A stretch of 64,000 bases of DNA from Apoda limacodes (GCA_946406115.1 OX291550.1:31782722-31846721); one strand, 5' to 3'. Positions 42,405 through 53,440 are shown, counted from the first letter of the stretch. The notes: generated by a model from the sequence alone, not told the origin. Numbers and translations: made by a program.

Positions 42405-42917
42405 AAACATTTGATTGTTTGTTTGTTTATTTGTTTGTATTGCTTAGGCTCCGAAGCTCCTGGACCGATCTAAAAAATTCTTTTACCATTAGAAGCCGTC
42501 ATTATCCCTGATGAACATAGGCTACTTTTTATCGCGGGAAAATTCTTCATTCCAACGGGAAAACGGGTAATAGGACAACGGGTAGTAAGAATTATCCTCC
42601 TTTCTCTTTTTCTTTTTCACATAACTTCTAAACGGCTGAACCGATTGGGTTGAAATTTTATATGGGTGTTTCAATGGTTTCCTGGATGATTTAAAAATAC
42701 AATTGGACCCGGTAGGTGGCGCTGCTGTCGTGTTGTTAACTACTAAACGGCTTTGGGTTGAAATTTTGTGTATTTCCATGGTTTCACAGACACAAATGTA
42801 TTATGCCATTAAAGAGGAAAGATTTGATTGTTTGTTTTTTTTATAATTGAGGAGTTGCCATAAGAACCTACGCCGATAACGAAATTTAGGGCGGGCGAAG
42901 CCGCTGGCAGAAGCTAG
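42405..42917 (+). mobile_element. Non-autonomous Helitron-like element, 3' end at 42917
   Basis: Ends GCGAAGCCGCTGGCAGAAGCTAG followed by T, as expected of lepidopteran Helitrons (GC-rich subterminal hairpin and CTAG). AAAGAGGAAA(C/G)ATTTGATTG occurs twice (near 42404 and 42812), so two copies may be nested. The stretch AACCGATTGGGTTGAAATTT belongs to a module common in these elements. The 5' end is not certain. Confidence 0.6.
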
Positions 42918-44190
42918 TGACTAATAAAGAACAAGTAACAATAGTACTAAACAACAATATAATAGTATATGTAGAAGACTATAAATATCTCGGTCAAGTG
43001 ATCACAACATACAATATCTCAAGTAAAGAAATAGAAACTAGAATAGGTAACGCCTGGAAACAATACTGGTCAGCCAAAGCCAAAAATAATGAAGGACACC
43101 AAATAAACATTTTGGTAAAAGGTAAACTATTTAATACCTGCATTCTTCCCATACTGACATATGGATGCCAAACATGGGCGCTCACAAAAGCTCAACTATC
43201 TAAGTTGCTAACTTGTGAAAGAAGTATGTGTAGTGAAACAACCGCTCGCTGGTTCAACACTGATTTATTTCGTTACACCCTCGCATACATATATGACATC
43301 TTTCCCTTATAATGAAACAAAAAGTTATATCTATGCACAATATAAATATATATTATGGTTATGACAGTTAAATTCTATAATGTAGATAAAATGAAGACAA
43401 TAAGTATATATATATATATATATATCGACAGAATTTTAGTTATGTATATATAGATTGTTAGGTACATGGTAGTTAAGACTTAATTGATAGTTAGGTACAT
43501 AGTTAATAATACTTATCACATAATGGTAAAATAGCACAATGCAGAAGGTATGCAGTAATAATCTTAGGATATTAAGCTTTATGCCTTATTTCAGGATATT
43601 TTCAGCATGTTCCATGGTATCGGTTTGAAGTAATAAAAACAAGTTATTATAACACTTTAAAGGATTACGACTATTCGACGTATCGCAATATTACAATTAA
43701 ATTGTAACACGCACCGCTGTCACCATGTAGTGAAACAACCGCTCGCTGGTTCATGACTGATTTATTTCGTTACACCCTCGCATACATATATGACAGTATG
43801 GAGAGAAGTATTATGGGCAAACGTAAAACAGATTAAATACTACACAATATTATAAGGAGAACAACCAAAACACATTATGTGGTACTAAAAACAAAACTTC
43901 TAAAATGGAGATGGGCTGGCCACACAATCCGAGGCTCTGAGAAATCGAGCAAAACGATAAGCTTGTGGTACTCTATAGAAGGAAAAAGAAGGAGGGGACG
44001 ACAGCAAAAGGGTGGGCTGAAGAGATTGTTGCAGTAGCAGGAAAAACCTGGACTAGACTGGCTAAAGAAAGAGAGCATTGTAAATGGTTGGAGGAGGCCT
44101 TTGCCACAAGGCACACAGATTTAAATAAACAAAATAATAGTAACAAAAAATAATATTAAATTTACTGTTAAATAAAATATGATAATCATC
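42918..44190 (+). pseudogene. RTE-type RT C-terminus, split by a miniature terminal-repeat element
   Basis: EDYKYLGQVITTYNISSKEI, WKQYWSAKAKN, KGKLFNTCILPILTYGCQTW and LLTCERSM before 43228; then ERSIMGKRKTD, LLKWRWAGHTIRG and RRRGRQQKGWAEEI with WLEEAFA after 43800. These are the thumb and C-terminus of an RTE-clade RT. The 5' side is cut at the Helitron-like end. A short AT-rich 3' end follows. Confidence 0.78.
43229..43795. mobile_element. TRIM-like element with 70-bp terminal direct repeats
   Basis: Direct repeats 43229-43298 and 43726-43795 (two mismatches in 70) both begin TGTAGTG and end ATGACA, so the element has TG...CA ends. It is flanked by a perfect 5-bp duplication GTATG at 43224-43228 and 43796-43800. 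This is the structure of a terminal-repeat retrotransposon in miniature. The interior (427 bp) has no ORF and includes a (TA)n run near 43408. Neither a tRNA primer site next to the left repeat nor a purine tract before the right repeat is evident, which is unusual. It interrupts the RTE frame exactly between ERSM and ERSI. Confidence 0.85.
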
Positions 44191-44995
44191 ATTGCATCGG
44201 TTTATCTCTCTCCCTTAAAAGACTTGCTGGAGCCGTTATTCTTGCCGGCGACCTAAATTGCAAACACCGTTGATGGATCTCTTTAATAACTTCACGGAGA
44301 AGTAGACTCTAAACTTTGACATCATCGCTCGCCAGCTTCTTTCCCAATAACACTCGAAACAGCCCTGACGTGCTCGACATAGCACTTCTAAAGAACGTAA
44401 GCTTTCGTTGCTTGACACGATCTCTAACGATTTTGGTGTGATCTCGGAAGTTCAAAAGCCTATCGAGGCTTACACCGCGATATTTGGCCTTGTTTTGCCA
44501 AGGAATGGCACGGCCGAAGAGTGAGAGGTGAGATGGCCGCGGAGGGCGGCCTACGGTAAAGGGAACGGCAGAGCTTTTGTCGGGATTCACTTCGATTCTC
44601 CATTTCCGAAACCATTTGCCTAGGGCTGTGATAGCGGTTTGGAGTCTCTTAGTGGTTCGACTCACTTGCCTATCGGTGGTTTAAATAGCGTCCGCGAAGA
44701 GGGCTAATTGGGTACCTATCGTTTTAGGGATATCCTTTGTGTACAGAAGGTACAAGATAGGAGGGAGCACGGACCCTTGCGGGACTCCTGCTTCTATGGG
44801 ACGGGGGGAAGACAGTGCCTTCGACTCTATAGCAAAAGCTACGGTTCGACAAATAGTCTCGTATGATGAGCACGAGACGGTCTGGCAACTGATAGTTTAC
44901 AGTTTATATATTAAACCGTTGTGCCAGACTTTGTCGAAGGCTTTCGCTAGATCGAAGAAGACAGCACCCGTGTGACGGGGCTTACCTAATACTGG
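44185..44995. mobile_element. Rearranged family A fragment: endonuclease (+) joined to RT (-)
   Basis: 44185-44408 matches about 1465-1770 (endonuclease) in the plus orientation with internal deletions. 44411-44995 matches about 3445-2890 (RT palm) in the minus orientation. Neither 5' nor 3' end is present. The RT half supplies the 33 bp ([11 protein letters not shown]) missing from the copy at 1-4238. Confidence 0.83.
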
Positions 44996-45358
44996 TTGGA
45001 AGCCACCATAGTACACACCATAGACATAGACTAACTAAAGACAATAACTTTATGATCTGTTACAAGATATCAGACTCACACTTGACGTTTTTTAACTAGA
45101 ACAACTTCCATTCTTTTAAAAGTCGGTTAAAAAGGAATGTTTAGTTCTGTATAAAACTTCTTTGAGAACACCTTTTTAAAGTCGGTTGAAAGTTTAATAT
45201 TATCTTTTTGGGGCAGTTGTACGACGGGCCCTGTAAATTTCGGTTTTCTAATGTTCAACTATTTAGTTGGACCACGGGGAAAAAAATCTTTGTTCGTACA
45301 ACCAGTTGGACGAACGGGAAAAACCCACTTTTACTATACTTATAGTAATTCATTACCT
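44996..45358. other. Unassigned spacer
   Basis: AT-rich, with two AAAGTCGGTT motifs (near 45120 and 45177) like those of the dispersed AACCGACTT-type repeats. No gene seen. Confidence 0.4.
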
Positions 45359-45690
45359 CAAAAAATATCATTAAAATCATCCCTGCCATTTAGGAGATCA
45401 GTGACACACCGACTGCAGCGCCACCTACCTGGTCCAATTGTGAATTCAGACCTTGCAGGGACCCGCTCGAACGAAGACAAAAAATATCATAACATCCTCA
45501 CTGCCGTTTAGGAGATTAGTAACACACACACTGCAGCGCCACCTACCGGGTCCATAAGTGAATTCAAACCTTGCAGGGACGCACTCAAACGTACACAAAA
45601 AATGTCATTAAAATCTTCCCTGCCGTTTCGGAGAAGTTCAGTGACACCAAAGTGACACGCCGACTACAGCGCCACCCACCGGGGTTAACA
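45359..45690. repeat. Tandem repeat, about 118 bp x 2.8
   Basis: CAAAAAATATCATTA-like starts near 45360, 45479 and 45597; shared inner motifs are CTGCCGTTTAGGAGAT and CAGCGCCACCTACC. Copies are about 85% identical by eye. Confidence 0.85.
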
Positions 45691-45714
45691 TTTGTCCAAC
45701 AGCAAAGTTAAGTT

Positions 45715-45786
45715 TGTCCCTCAATACGGTTTACCTTTTACGGAACCCTCGGTGTGCGAGTCCAATTCGCACTTGACCGGTTTTTT
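45715..45786 (-). repeat. Dispersed repeat (AAAAAACCGGTCAAGTGCG type)
   Basis: On the minus strand it reads AAAAAACCGGTCAAGTGCG and then GAGGGTTCCGTAAAAGG, a motif recalled from very many lepidopteran non-coding sequences. Confidence 0.6.
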
Positions 45787-45835
45787 ACTTCTAAGTGACC
45801 TATTAGCTTATTTACTCGTACACTTATAACTTTAA

Positions 45836-46075
45836 AGAGCCCAAAAAACGGTCTTACGCCCTCAACTTCCTTGAGGTTCCATTATCAGATCCTGACTTGT
45901 TGACACTGGGACTACCTCAGGAGCATACTCTTTCGAATAAAAAGAGATTTTTTTAAATTGGTCCACAATTGGCGGAGAAATCGGTAAACATTCATTAAAA
46001 AAATATACAGACGAACATATAACCTCCTCCCTTTTTGTTATAACTTTTTTAGAAATACATACTTAACTGTTATGT
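45836..46075 (+). repeat. Dispersed repeat of the type also seen at 22254-22719
   Basis: Contains CCATTATCAGATCCTGACTT, TTGGTCCACAATTGGCGG and AACCTCCTCCCTTTTTG. No coding capacity. Confidence 0.5.
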
Positions 46076-46382
46076 TACAGCATTAAATATTTGAACTTTT
46101 TAAAAGTTAAAATCTTGACCGATACAGACAACTGAAAATGGGGGATAGGTAGGTAGCCGAAACGATGAGGTGGGTCACGAAGAAAACTCAGCTCCACTTT
46201 ACATGTAAGTAATTATATTTGTTTTTAAATGTTGAAAAATATTTTTAACATCGGGTAAACCTATAAATAAATCTATACGGTGGACGAATACAGGAATATG
46301 CTTAAAGAATAAGGGTTTGTTGTTTGACTACGGAACCCAAAAGACAAGAAGTTAATAGTACTGTAGATAAACATAAACTCTT

Positions 46383-46916
46383 TTAATGTGAAACAAAATT
46401 ATTGGTGGCCATTTTGCTTACAACAATGTCGAGTAAGTCCTTGTCGCTGAGGCCTGCATCCACTTTATACATTGACCTCACATGTTTCAAATCTGTAAAG
46501 TGTGACAACTCTGCTATCGGACACGGTTCCCCCTCTATTTGACTTACAATATCATTACTGTCATCTATTTCAGATGTAGTTAAAAAACTCACTAACATAC
46601 TATTGTCCTTTTCTACACCAAACTTGGAGAGACTTTGTGTGATGTTCTTGGATAGCGACAAATTGTAAAGGATTTCAGCATACACAGTTCTGGTAACCAT
46701 GGTGTTGGACTTCTCCGAGAGGGCGGCCCTATTGGCGGCCGCCGCCACCTGGAATGGGTCGACTATCAAGCTCGGCTTGATCACCGCACACTTCCAAACA
46801 CCTTTGATCACGTTCGCCCTTATGGTATCCACGTTGTGCACGTTCTTGAAGAGGTACATTCTAAGCGTGGCGCCGGTGGCCGCGTCGAGCCGACAGGTGT
46901 ATGGCTCGGGCGACAT
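46383..46916 (-). CDS. TPRKB: EKC/KEOPS complex subunit TPRKB (Cgi121 family)
   Basis: 177 residues in one uninterrupted exon. KEOPS makes the universal t6A37 modification of ANN-decoding tRNAs; TPRKB/Cgi121 binds the kinase-like subunit Bud32/PRPK and helps bring in the tRNA. Family signatures: LYLFK-like start of the fold (RMYLFKNVHNVDTIRANVIK), SLIVDPFQVAAAANRA (residues about 49-64), TRTVYAEILYNLS (75-87), NITQSLSKFGVE (91-102), and C-terminal LLDIVVSKM. Length fits the family (human about 175). ATG at 46916 chosen because it gives the correct N-terminus; TAA at 46383-46385. No frame damage, so probably functional. It is surrounded on both sides by transposons. An intronless form raises the option of a retrocopy, but no A tail or target duplication was noticed. 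Confidence 0.93.
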   Translation of the reverse strand: MSPEPYTCRLDAATGATLRMYLFKNVHNVDTIRANVIKGVWKCAVIKPSLIVDPFQVAAAANRAALSEKSNTMVTRTVYAEILYNLSLSKNITQSLSKFGVEKDNSMLVSFLTTSEIDDSNDIVSQIEGEPCPIAELSHFTDLKHVRSMYKVDAGLSDKDLLDIVVSKMATNNFVSH

Positions 46917-47240
46917 CGTGACACAACTGAAAATTATTAACGTTTACAGTTTTATATCACAAAATAATAGAGCAAAGGCAAAGGGAATTTATAATATTTC
47001 CTTCGTTGTTCGTTGTTGTTGTTTTTCGAAGCGACAGTACGATTGTTGCTTGAAGTTACTTAAAGAAGTAGAATGCATTTTAATTGTAATAAATTGTACT
47101 GAAAAAAGATTCTAAAAGAGGAGAAAATTTCATAAAAAAAGTCTCGACTCCCGAAATTTATAATTTTAATTTAACGTTGAAAATAGCGTTCCGCGCGGCA
47201 GTTTCATCAGTTGTGACGTCGCCGCCAAACAAACTAAGCG
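46917..47240 (-). promoter_or_regulatory. Likely TPRKB upstream region
   Basis: About 320 bp upstream of the TPRKB ATG. Near 47188-47240 there is a GC-richer patch with GCGTTCCGCGCGGC and a CRE-like TGACGTC at 47215, standing out from the AT-rich surroundings. No TATA box near the start. Inference only. Confidence 0.35.
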
Positions 47241-47880
47241 TCAGAAAATATTTTTTTTTATAAAATTTATTATCAATATAAAAATTTGAATAAATTATAG
47301 TATCATTTAGACACTTGAAGGAATACAATCCAGTTTACAAAAAATTTTTAACTTGATTTTTGATTAACTTATCCAATTGTTAATTAAGTTATTTTTCATG
47401 AACTTAAGAAGAAAAGTTAACAAAAAATGAAAAATCCGGAAAATGTAGTTAAAAAATTTTTCTTTACGAAATCTTTGATTTTCACTGTTTTTGTATCTAT
47501 TTTTTACATTTCATTGCTTAGTTGAAAAATTTTTTACATCATTTGTTTAAAAAATTTTTACATCATTTGTTTAAAAATTTTTTTGTAAAAAAAAAAAAAA
47601 TTTTTAAATATTTTTTAAGTAATTGTTAAAAAACGGAGACCACCTTTTTCTCTCTTCGTTTTTTGTTAAAAACAATTGCAATATTTAATAGCAAAAAAAT
47701 TCCAAAATTCCCTAGCAGTGCTAGTCGTCGTGGCACAAAAAAAATTTAATAAGTGTTAGTAACAGTCTTTGTGTGGGTTGAGAATAGTGTGGCCTACGTA
47801 CACTACTGACATTGTGCATAATCGACATATTATTTACAACTCTTTTGGCTGTCTGTAAACGTGGAAACATTGAAATTATA
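47241..47880. other. AT-rich intergenic sequence
   Basis: Low-complexity A/T runs with several AAATTTTT blocks (47520-47610). No gene or recognised repeat. Confidence 0.5.
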
Positions 47881-48140
47881 GTTTCGCCATGTCCCTTAGG
47901 GTGGCAAATACGCTAACAGTCCACCTGATGGTAAGCGGTCACCGTAACCTACCGACGCTTGCAACACCAGGGGTATCACTTGTGCGTTGCCGACACCTCA
48001 AAAATCTAGTAAGTGCTTTCTTGAAAAAGTCTATACTGTAGTCCTTAGAGAAAACCTTGTGGGATGTTGTTGGATAGCTCATAAAAAATAATAAGGGTAT
48101 GAAAAGACCATTTTTCAATTTAGAGATGTGTTTGCGAAAC
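47881..48140 (-). mobile_element. Jockey-like family B, 3' end fragment
   Basis: 3' UTR copy (GGTGACCGCTTACCATCAGG on the minus strand) plus the last codons of ORF2 (frame around 48000-48080; KVFSKDYS segment). Heavily 5'-truncated. Confidence 0.75.
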
Positions 48141-49246
48141 ATTAAGCTTTAAAGTGCAAATTATTGTTTTGGCTGTTTTAGAGTGTAAACAAAAAATCAT
48201 GGGAGTAGCATATATAACGAAATTAAAAGAAAAAGAATTCATAGTTAAGTTTTAAGGCAATTATTTTTAGAAGACAAAATACTGCTGTAGAAAAGTATCA
48301 AAATCAAAAAACAAGTTCTTGATTACCCAAACTTTTGATACCTCAAAGTATCGATACATTATTCCTGTCCCTAAAAACAAATCTTTGGCCATAGATTAAA
48401 CAAATATTACGACTTTCAATGCATTTTTTCACTATCTTCAAAAATTCATTGCTCATAAAGTATTCATTTCCGTCAACTGAAATTTCAGATTTAAGGTCAA
48501 AGGGATCATATTTATCTACCATAAAAGTTTGAACAAGCTAGCGAAGAGGCCTTGCTCCAAAGCTGAGCCAAATTTAAAACTTTACCTTAATTTACTTTTA
48601 AGAATCAAATGATGTAACATCTCAATGGGTATTCAGTTCCTCAGCTTACTTTTTATGATTGAATAAATGCAAAAAGCTTTTTTTACCCAAGCGTTAAACA
48701 TCAAAACTTTCCCTAAACATTTCCAAAATATTTTCTTTGACCTTAAAATGCCCCTAAATTATGTTATACCCTAAAAACCCTTTACCATTCAAAAATCTCC
48801 TAAATCTAGGAGAAAATACCCTAAGGTGGGTACACTGGAACAAAATGTAAATCCTATAACCAAAATAGATAAAAAGAAATTGTCAGTTGAAAACATGTTA
48901 AACTTAGACCTGTTGTTTATTTCATTGGAAGCTCTGTTCTTTAAAAGGCGCTGACTTATAGTAACATTTTATTTGGAAAGGAAAAAAACATACATTGTGC
49001 ATGTACAAACAACAAATACTGATGCCAAAATTATCATTTTTTCATTACTTACTATTAAATTTAAAACAACATTAGCTTTGTAAGAACTAGTTTAACGCTT
49101 TTTTCGATTTTTCTATTTAACACCAATACATAAATTCCAAATAATACATAAGTAAAATAAACACAATTATATTTATTAATAAAAACCCACAGACTATTAA
49201 CACACTCCACCATAGAGGAAACAAATACTGCGTCACTCCACAAAAA
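48141..49246. other. Unassigned AT-rich stretch
   Basis: About 1.1 kb without ORF, inverted repeat or familiar motif. Contains repeated phrases on the theme CAAAACTTTTGATACCTC and CCCTAAAA; probably old decayed sequence. Confidence 0.45.
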
Positions 49247-50680
49247 CAATTTTTTTTTTTAAATTTATTTACAAAAGACTTTGGCAAAATGCCATCAGCC
49301 TAATCATATACAAATTATTTATAAGTAAACTACAACAACATAGGGCGTGATTTTTTATATGTTACGATTGCATTTGCTTTCGTGCTGTCTCTTACTGTTT
49401 TGTTGAAAAATCTATTTGCTATCCTGCTGTCAATTGGCAAATTTGCTTTATTTGCGGGAAATTGCAAGCTACAAAAACAGGCCCATAGAGAAAGAGATAA
49501 ACAAACAAAATACAAATTAATAATATTAATCAAAAAAAAGGGACAAAACAAAAAATTAAGATCAGCTTATTTACAAGAATGAGTTAAAATAAAAAGATCC
49601 AATTTATCTTACATACCTACCTATTGCATAATATAATCAAAAAACATAAACTTATAAATATAGTACGATTATGTCAATCACACTCTAAATTTTACAATTT
49701 TATATTCTACCTACACTATTAATAACAAAGTTATACATATATAAAGTTTACCCTGTGTAAAGAATTTGAGATTTAAATAAATTTTGTACATTAGTAGGAA
49801 TTTCTTTGTTTTTAATACATCTTGACAATCATTAATAAAAATTAAACGTTGTAGTGAAAAATTAGGACATCATCATCATATCAGCTTATATTGGTCCACT
49901 GTTAGACATAAGCCTCTTCTGTGGCGCGCCATTTCTCCCGGTCCTCTGCCTTGGACTTTCCAGCTATTTGGTATGGTTTTATTAGACAATAACTGATTGT
50001 TAATGTTTAATAATAAAATGTTTGTGATATCAGATAAATTTTTAATAACAATATCAGGTACACCATCAGGTCCTGGAGAAGAATCACATTTAAAGCTCAA
50101 GGCTGCAAGAATTTCATCAATTTTAAAAGTTTCAGTTAGCCATTGTGCAGATTCGTGACCTTTGGAAGTAAAAAAATTTTGTAATGAAGAAGGATCATTC
50201 TTTGTACAATTAATTGAAATTTTGTTTAGAAATTCTAAAGCTTTATAAGAATCATTAAAAAATGTTTTAGATGAGTTCGGGTTAGAAGTTTGTATGGAAA
50301 ATTTAAACTTTTGAATGTGTTCCCAAATTATTTTGGAAGGAGTATTTCTGTTAAAAGAATAACAGAGCTTAGACCAACTTTCAAATTTTTGTTCCGCAAT
50401 GATTCTCTTCTTCTTAGCATCAAACTGTTTATATAAAAGATAATTTTCCTGTGAAGGGTATTTTTTATATGATTCCAAGGCTAGTTTGGCTTTAGAAACG
50501 GCATTATCGCTAACGTCATTGCCAGTGTATGGCACACCATACACAAGCTTTTCGTTTACGATGGCAACATTTAGATTTTTTTTGGTTAAGAAAAAAATAA
50601 ATTGTTAAGATTCTCTATGAACTTATTGTAGTCTGTGATAGGGTCATTTAATAAACAAAACGAAAAAAGGCGGGAAATCC
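49247..50680 (-). pseudogene. I-group ORF2 relic (linker, early RT, C-terminus)
   Basis: Read on the minus strand: NDPITDYNKFIENLNN, VAIVNEKLVYGVPYTGND, ESWSKLCYSFNRNTPSKI, SSPGPDGVPDIVIKNLSD and IPNSWKVQ, then an 85-bp foreign piece, then a C-terminal segment FSLQRLIFINDCQDVLKTK. The RT catalytic part and RNase H are missing. A poly(T) run at 49248-49260 probably marks its A tail. Confidence 0.7.
49862..49946. mobile_element. RTE-type fragment inside the I-group relic
   Basis: ATCATCATCATATCAGCTTA, GTCCACTGTTAGACATA and GTGGCGCGCCATTTCTCCCG are characteristic of the CATCATCATCAG...GTCCACTGCTGGACATAGG stretch of lepidopteran RTE-type elements. Confidence 0.55.
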
Positions 50681-50684
50681 TTGT

Positions 50685-51282
50685 ACACGAAAGGCGCGCT
50701 TTGGAATATTTAATACAAAATATTTTTTGTCCTGTATTCTTGTATATTTTTTAGAAGTGTGTTGATTATTTTAGTTTAGCATAGGGTTACGATTGTAAAT
50801 AAATAATGAGTAAGAACGGGAAAAGGCGAAAAAGTGAAAAAGGATGAGGGTCCAGAGGGTCAAGTATCGCAGTCAGAATCAATTAGATTCCCCGTTTGAT
50901 GAGGATAAGAGTCGCTATGATCCATACAAAACACCAAATTATATTAGAAAGTACCCAGAAAATTTAAAAAAATTAGAATTCATGGTTTTCCTTTCTCATA
51001 GAGAAGACAACAAATATTTTTCAGATCAGGACAGGCTGAATATACCCCAAGCCATCAGGAAACAACGTGTGTCCGGTGTATTACATTTCAGATATATTAA
51101 TAAATTCAAAGTAGGTATAACTTTCGATTTATCAAATAACGCCAATGTATTCCTCAACAATAAGAAACTACTGGACGATTAACGTTTGTCAGCGTCAATT
51201 CCTGCTGGTGATACTGAAATAACTGAAGTGTTATCTTCGGTACCGATAAGCTTATCAAATAAACAAATTTATGCAGTATAAA
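50685..51282 (+). pseudogene. ORF1 N-terminal part of an I-group-like element
   Basis: A 5' UTR-like stretch with GGCGGGAAATCC is followed by an ATG at 50807 (MSKNGKRRKSEK) and, after a frame change, DKSRYDPYKTPNYIRKYPEN, LEFMVFLSHREDNKYFS and GVLHFRYINKFKVGITFDL, ending with IPAGDTEITEVLSSVPI. It then switches to minus-strand ORF2 sequence at about 51283. Confidence 0.65.
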
Positions 51283-51510
51283 AAGTTTTTTTTGTAAGAA
51301 TAATGATGATGAGACATGAGATAAGTTAAGAAGAAGACTATTGTTGCTGACTGAAAAAAGTTTCAGTAGGAATTTTTCTCTAAGGACAATAAAGCGAATA
51401 TTTATCGGTGGAAGTTGGCACTCAACTTGCATTACATTAATTGGAGTAGTTTAAAAAGCCCCTGTTATGACTCTCATGCATTGTCTGCAGAATTAGCATT
51501 TGTTCTTTGA
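51283..51510 (-). pseudogene. ORF2 thumb fragment (I-group), head-to-head with the ORF1 fragment
   Basis: On the minus strand: MRVITGAF, TTPINVMQVECQLPPINIR. This is the counterpart of the thumb segment RIITGAMKSSPVNALQVECG of the intact I-group ORF2. Confidence 0.65.
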
Positions 51511-52690
51511 ATGTTCATCCTTTGCCATCCAGCGCCTTGTGCTTATGGGTAAACTGATTAATTACAAATAAGCTTGATCCCGCGTAGCATTGAAATTTTG
51601 CTTAAAAATAGTTGTATGTTTGTCTCGCTTTGTAAATATATTATGAATACCATTTGATTCCTTCTTTGATAAAATCTCTACAATAGTTTTAGTAATAGAA
51701 TTAAGAATAAGGTCAGAGTTAATTATTTCTGTTAATAAGAGTCTGTTTTGAGGAGTTGCATTTTTTTAATATTTGGGTTATTCAGATACTGAGGTGACTG
51801 TGTGGAAATAGAATTGACTTGGCTTCTACTAGCTACGGAAACATATGAAACTTTGCCTGATATTCTGTCTTTAAGGTTTTGGATTTTAGCAGCCTTTATA
51901 GGGCAAGAGTAAGAAATAGCCACATGAGGGCCACTGCAGTTGCTACATTTAGGATTGTCTTTATTGTTACAGTCTTTAAAGAAATGATTTTCTGAACATA
52001 TTAAACGAATTTGCTTATTTTTGCAGGATCCACTGCCATAGCCAAATTTATAACATATGAAGCACTGTAATAAAGGTCTTATATATTCTCTAACGTCAAA
52101 CCACAAATAGTCATACTTAACATGATCCGGCCGGGATGAAGACAAAAATGTAACCAGCACAGTGCCAAGTGAAACGAAACTATCATCTTGCATCTTCTTT
52201 TGAAATCTTTTAACGCCTATTACTTCACATGGAGCCTGCAAAGTACTAAGAAGATCTTCTTCAGATAATTCAACAGGAGCTCGTATTACTCCTTGTGATT
52301 CAAGGCTATTATAAGGAATTTTAGCTGACCATTTGTTTATTTCTAATAAATTTTTACTTAAAAGAAAATTGTTGGCATCTTTTTTACACCCGAATAAAAC
52401 CTTTAAATAGTATTTTCCATATGGTTTTACATAAACAACACCATCAATTTATTTCAATACTTTATTAACAGATAAGAGATTGAGAGCAGTGGATTCCGAT
52501 GAACTTGACAAATGGATTGGATATTCTTTATTTCCATCGTCAGAGTAAATAGGATGATAGTCCTTGAATAAACCTCTTTTACTTTTTATAAATTTCTTAT
52601 TCATTTTGGTAGATGTTACAGAATCAGAAATCTTGACTTGTTAATTTTCTTTTGAGGTTTGTGAGATCTGATACTTGGCCATCACTACTA
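51511..52690 (-). pseudogene. ORF1 zinc-knuckle relic (I-group), minus strand
   Basis: N-terminal pieces (52.3-52.6 kb) include KSKRGLFKDYHPIYSDDG and PYGKYYLKVLFGCKKDANNF. The open part 52241-51732 has SSRPDHVKYDYLWFDVREYI and three knuckles, the first altered (CFICYKFGYGSGSC, His to Tyr) and the last CSNCSGPHVAISYSC. The C-terminus decays towards 51540. Confidence 0.75.
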
Positions 52691-52984
52691 GCACTCATAG
52701 AGTGCGACAACTATTGGACGATTGTAATAGCAATAAAAAGTGGAAAAAACTATGAATTTAAACCAATGAAATAAGTATTAACAATAAAATAATAAATAAG
52801 TTTAAAATTTAGCGCCCTTTTTTCGATGTACGCGCCAAAAAAAAAACCAAAAAAAAAACCACAAAATACCCATAAACACTAAACGACTTTTTAATTTGAT
52901 GATTCTTCTGAATCATCAAAAAAAATATTTAGCTTTGAGTATTAAGTTATAAGTAATAAGTTATAAAAATAGTGAAATACTAAA
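52691..52984. other. AT-rich 5' flank with a perfect small hairpin
   Basis: Includes TGATGATTC-TTCT-GAATCATCA at 52898-52919 and two A-rich tracts. Probably the 5' UTR of the minus-strand ORF1 relic. Confidence 0.45.
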
Positions 52985-53440
52985 AAAAAGATAATTGAAC
53001 CACATTCATTATTTTACAAGCTTTTATTTACTTTTACTTGTTCGTTGTCTGTCTGTAATGAAATCTCGCAAGTTAGATTTGATACACTTTCCGGTTTCCG
53101 ATTGAGCTGAAATTTTGTACGCATATGTATATTGCATGACAATACAATATTATGATGACATGGAGGTGATCTGATAATGGAATTGGAAGGTGGCCTTAGG
53201 AACACTGTAATGTAACGACGCAAAATGGATGACCCAATGACAAAGGCATGATCCGAGGGCTGAATGGTATGAGGGTGTATAAATATGTCATATCGCTAAC
53301 GTTGCGCCTCAGGGTACCAGAGCGAACCCTATTGTACTGAAGCCCTTATCCCCCTACAATGGACCTCTGGGAGGATAGACCGTTTATGTTCTATATACTC
53401 GTGGGAACAAAATTATTAAAAATCCCGAATTATAAATTAC
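52985..53440. repeat. Dispersed non-coding repeat with TTTCCGGTTTCCGATTGAGC
   Basis: The block TCTCGCAAGTTAGATTTGAT, TTTCCGGTTTCCGATTGAGC and GAAATTTTGTACGCATATGT is recalled from many lepidopteran genomes. Class (Helitron-like or other) not settled. Confidence 0.45.

Noticed and set aside
44185..44995. Twin priming as the cause of the inverted family A fragment
   Set aside because: Twin priming places the inverted 5' piece before a sense 3' piece with a tail; here the order is sense 5' then antisense 3' and no tail exists.
51154..51432. Full 92-codon minus-strand ORF as a separate gene
   Set aside because: Its N-terminal part is explained as an I-group thumb fragment; the C-terminal part is antisense to the ORF1 piece.
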